Assembly: GCA_020080175.1 (NCBI GenBank)
Contig: JAGHQL010000031.1
Location: 62,001-126,000, forward strand
From: Glutinoglossum americanum
Taxonomy: Eukaryota > Ascomycota > Geoglossomycetes > Geoglossales > Geoglossaceae
DNA length: 64,000 nucleotides
Direction of reading: 5' to 3'
Every line of letters begins with the position of its first letter. The first letter of the stretch is position 1. Below the pieces are notes generated by a model. That model saw only the letters and a list, made by a program, of their open reading frames with translations, ran no database searches and had not been told where the DNA came from. Positions 62,391 to 64,000 of this stretch are shown here, piece by piece. Made by a program: the position numbers and the translations under genes.

Positions 62391-63134
62391 TCACGCATAC
62401 TTTGGGGGGGAGTAACTCCTCTCCTTCTCCCTCTCCCTCTCCTCCCATAATCTTGCAAGCGCCACGCCCGTCCCCTTGACGATCAGTTCATGTTCAGCCA
62501 CGTGAATCCTCTCCTCCAGGCCCTCCAGGCCCTCTCCCTCCCTCATCTCCACCTCCTTGACCACAATCGGCTCCCCCCGATCCACATCTCGGACCACATA
62601 ATGAATCATGATCCCCGTGCGCTTTATCCGGCCTTCCTGGAACGCCGCGTGCGCCCGCGCTATTGCGTTTGTGCCGTCGAATTCTCGCGTGAGGGCCGGG
62701 TGGAGGTTTATCACTGGGACCTTGGCGGAGGAGAGGGGAGAGAGGAAGGAGGTCGTGAGGATGTGCATCCAGCCGGCGCAGACGACGAGGTCGGGGGCGT
62801 CGGCGAGGACGAGGGATGCTAGGTCCGCGTCGTATGCGTTGCGTGCGGCGGTGTCTGCTGAGTCTAACGCATCTGCAGATTTAGTCGGGGGGTCCCCAGC
62901 GTCGTTGAAGCGCTTTTTGTACGCTAGCAGGTTGTGATAGGTTGTCGGTATGCCTGCACCCTCGGCGCGCCTGAGGCCGTAGGCTGCTTTCCGATTGGAT
63001 ATCACCCGGACTATGGAGGAGCTGGGGAGGATTCGGGAGGAGCAGGCGTTGATGAGGGCTTGTAGGTTAGTTCCGCTGCCGGATATCAAGACGGTTAGGC
63101 GCGACGGTGCAGGCTCGGCGGGCGGAGACTCCAT
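62391..63134 (-). CDS. ADE8: Phosphoribosylglycinamide formyltransferase
   Basis: Third step of de novo purine synthesis: transfers a formyl group from 10-formyl-THF to GAR, cytosolic. A single exon of 247 residues. Landmarks: LTVLISGSGTNLQALINAC at the N-terminus (the GSGTN phosphate loop), VISNRKAAYGLRRAEGAGIPT, DLVVCAGWMHILT, VINLHPAL with the catalytic Asn-x-His, and the C-terminal DVDRGEPIVVKEVE carrying the catalytic Asp. An insert at about 75-95 (GDPPTKSADALDSADTA) is longer than in bacterial PurN and typical of fungi. It is divergent from STT4, with 217 bp between starts, which therefore holds both promoters. Confidence 0.95.
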   Translation of the reverse strand: MESPPAEPAPSRLTVLISGSGTNLQALINACSSRILPSSSIVRVISNRKAAYGLRRAEGAGIPTTYHNLLAYKKRFNDAGDPPTKSADALDSADTAARNAYDADLASLVLADAPDLVVCAGWMHILTTSFLSPLSSAKVPVINLHPALTREFDGTNAIARAHAAFQEGRIKRTGIMIHYVVRDVDRGEPIVVKEVEMREGEGLEGLEERIHVAEHELIVKGTGVALARLWEEREREKERSYSPPKYA

Positions 63135-63351
63135 GGCTTTGGTAGTGAGGAGAAAACGAACCGGTTAGTGGGTGGGAGTGATTGGTCGATGTCGTTCTCA
63201 AGAGCAATACCGAGGCAATTTCTCGCGAGTGTTTTGGAATTTGTGGGGTACACGCGATGGCGCTTGTGGCGCTTGGTCTCGCATAAATATTTCCGGATGT
63301 TGTTCATTCTGCTGAACCACCTGAATAATTTCATCGGAATCCCTTGACGTG

Positions 63352-64000
63352 ATGGAGGCGTAAGACGGATACCCCCAAATTCCTATACACAGATAGCTAA
63401 CCGCTAGCCAGACTATCTCGTGATATTAGGCGCACCGCGCTGCAAAAGATAGCTGCCCTTTCCGCTACCTCACCGTCTGCAACCTTCGATGGTTCTGACC
63501 TTCACAGACTGTGCGATGCGTGCCCTCCGCAGAAGGTACAAACAAATGGGGTGCTTAATGGAGTATGGAAGAGCATAGCTCCGGCGTCTCAGGTGCCAAT
63601 GGTGAGCGGGGACTGTCTCTCTTATCGACCAAATGCCGGAAAGGGCTAACATTATGACCCAAAAGAGCCTACGTGAATTCGAGGTCCTGCTAGCCTTGTG
63701 CAAAGCTGCACCGCTACTGGAGACAATCCAGAGTGCGGAGAGGTTACTTAAACAGCTTGGGCCGTACCTCCCCGAGGCCCACAACCAGGTCATCACCCCT
63801 TCGCCGTTCCTGCGAGATATAGAACCTTCGCCGTGGGAGGCATTGAGTTACAGCCTGACATCTGCTGTGTTGGCACTTGGCATCAATCACCCAGAACTGC
63901 GAGATTCAGCTCTGAGCAAAGCTACGGACTATCTGGAAAACTGCCACTACGCAGTCACGAACCTTCCTCAGGTGCAGACCGAGGAGTCTCCCGAGGCAGA
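63352..64000 (+). CDS. STT4: Phosphatidylinositol 4-kinase STT4, 5' end only
   Basis: N-terminal fragment of the type III-alpha PI 4-kinase, which makes the plasma-membrane PI4P pool. Three exons are visible: 63352-63359, 63412-63601 and 63666 to the window end, coding about 178 residues of a protein near 1900-2000. Exon 1 has 8 nt (ATGGAGGC), and the join gives M-E-A-LSRDIRRTALQKIAALSATS. Further family-like sequence: DGSDLHRLCDACPPQ, SLREFEVLLALCKAAP, SAERLLKQLGPYLPEAHNQ, PSPFLRDIEPSPWEALSY. The kinase domain is outside the window. Identification rests on memory of fungal Stt4 N-termini, so it is strong but not certain. Confidence 0.82.

Overview
This window is about 64 kb of a filamentous ascomycete (Pezizomycotina) nuclear genome. 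The evidence is spliced genes with short GT-AG introns (mostly 45-110 nt, with CTAAC/CTGAC-type branch sites), roughly 50% GC, and a full set of fungal housekeeping genes. It also carries a fungal NACHT (NLR-like) receptor, a CYP51 sterol demethylase, a 14-helix drug transporter and a GPI-anchored cysteine-rich protein. I cannot fix the class from sequence alone. Exon joins were inferred by eye from splice signals, reading-frame continuity and remembered family sequence. In every model called with confidence the exon lengths sum to a whole number of codons.

Layout. 1-4417 (-) clathrin heavy chain, 3' end outside the window, head-to-head with 4801-5770 (+) proteasome beta-7. 5.8-12 kb is gene-poor accessory DNA: a heptad-repeat coiled-coil protein made by a 21-bp minisatellite, duplicated repeats, a small unknown two-exon gene and a broken aminoglycoside-phosphotransferase-like gene. 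12.1-13.3 kb (-) is a GPI-anchored protein. 14.4-31.1 kb is dense: pyruvate carboxylase with 14 introns, ribosomal protein L11, Sm-B, mitochondrial pyruvate carrier 1, an INO80 subunit (Ies1) and the DEAD-box helicase Ded1. 32.2-35.2 kb holds Rrp9 head-to-head with proteasome beta-4. 36.6-39.4 kb is an intronless NACHT protein. 41-43.2 kb is an MFS transporter. 44.7-51.4 kb is a divergent pair: an uncharacterised Pro/Gln-rich protein with a PPPY motif, and a WW-domain PhoD-like phosphatase. 53.5-63.1 kb carries Cdc6, an FHA-kinase of the Chk2/Cds1 type, CYP51/Erg11 and Ade8. The window closes with the 5' end of the PI 4-kinase gene STT4.

Functional themes. Cdc6 and the Chk2-type kinase both act in S-phase control, and Cdc6 has a cluster of MBF/SBF-like sites just upstream. 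Pyruvate carboxylase and MPC1 use the same substrate and lie about 4 kb apart. Two non-catalytic 20S proteasome beta subunits are present, each divergently paired with an unrelated housekeeping gene. An octamer GTCACGTG (either orientation) recurs in three short promoter regions.

I found no convincing tRNA, rRNA, CRISPR array, LTR element or intact transposon. One assembly gap (ten N) surrounded by homopolymer runs lies at 55.88 kb. The most unusual items are extreme exon structures (a start codon split by an intron, an exon that is only ATG, exons of 8, 9, 12, 16 and 17 nt, a GC-AG intron), the minisatellite-built coiled-coil protein, and the WW/PPxY divergent gene pair. I did not find a clear-cut new multi-gene system.
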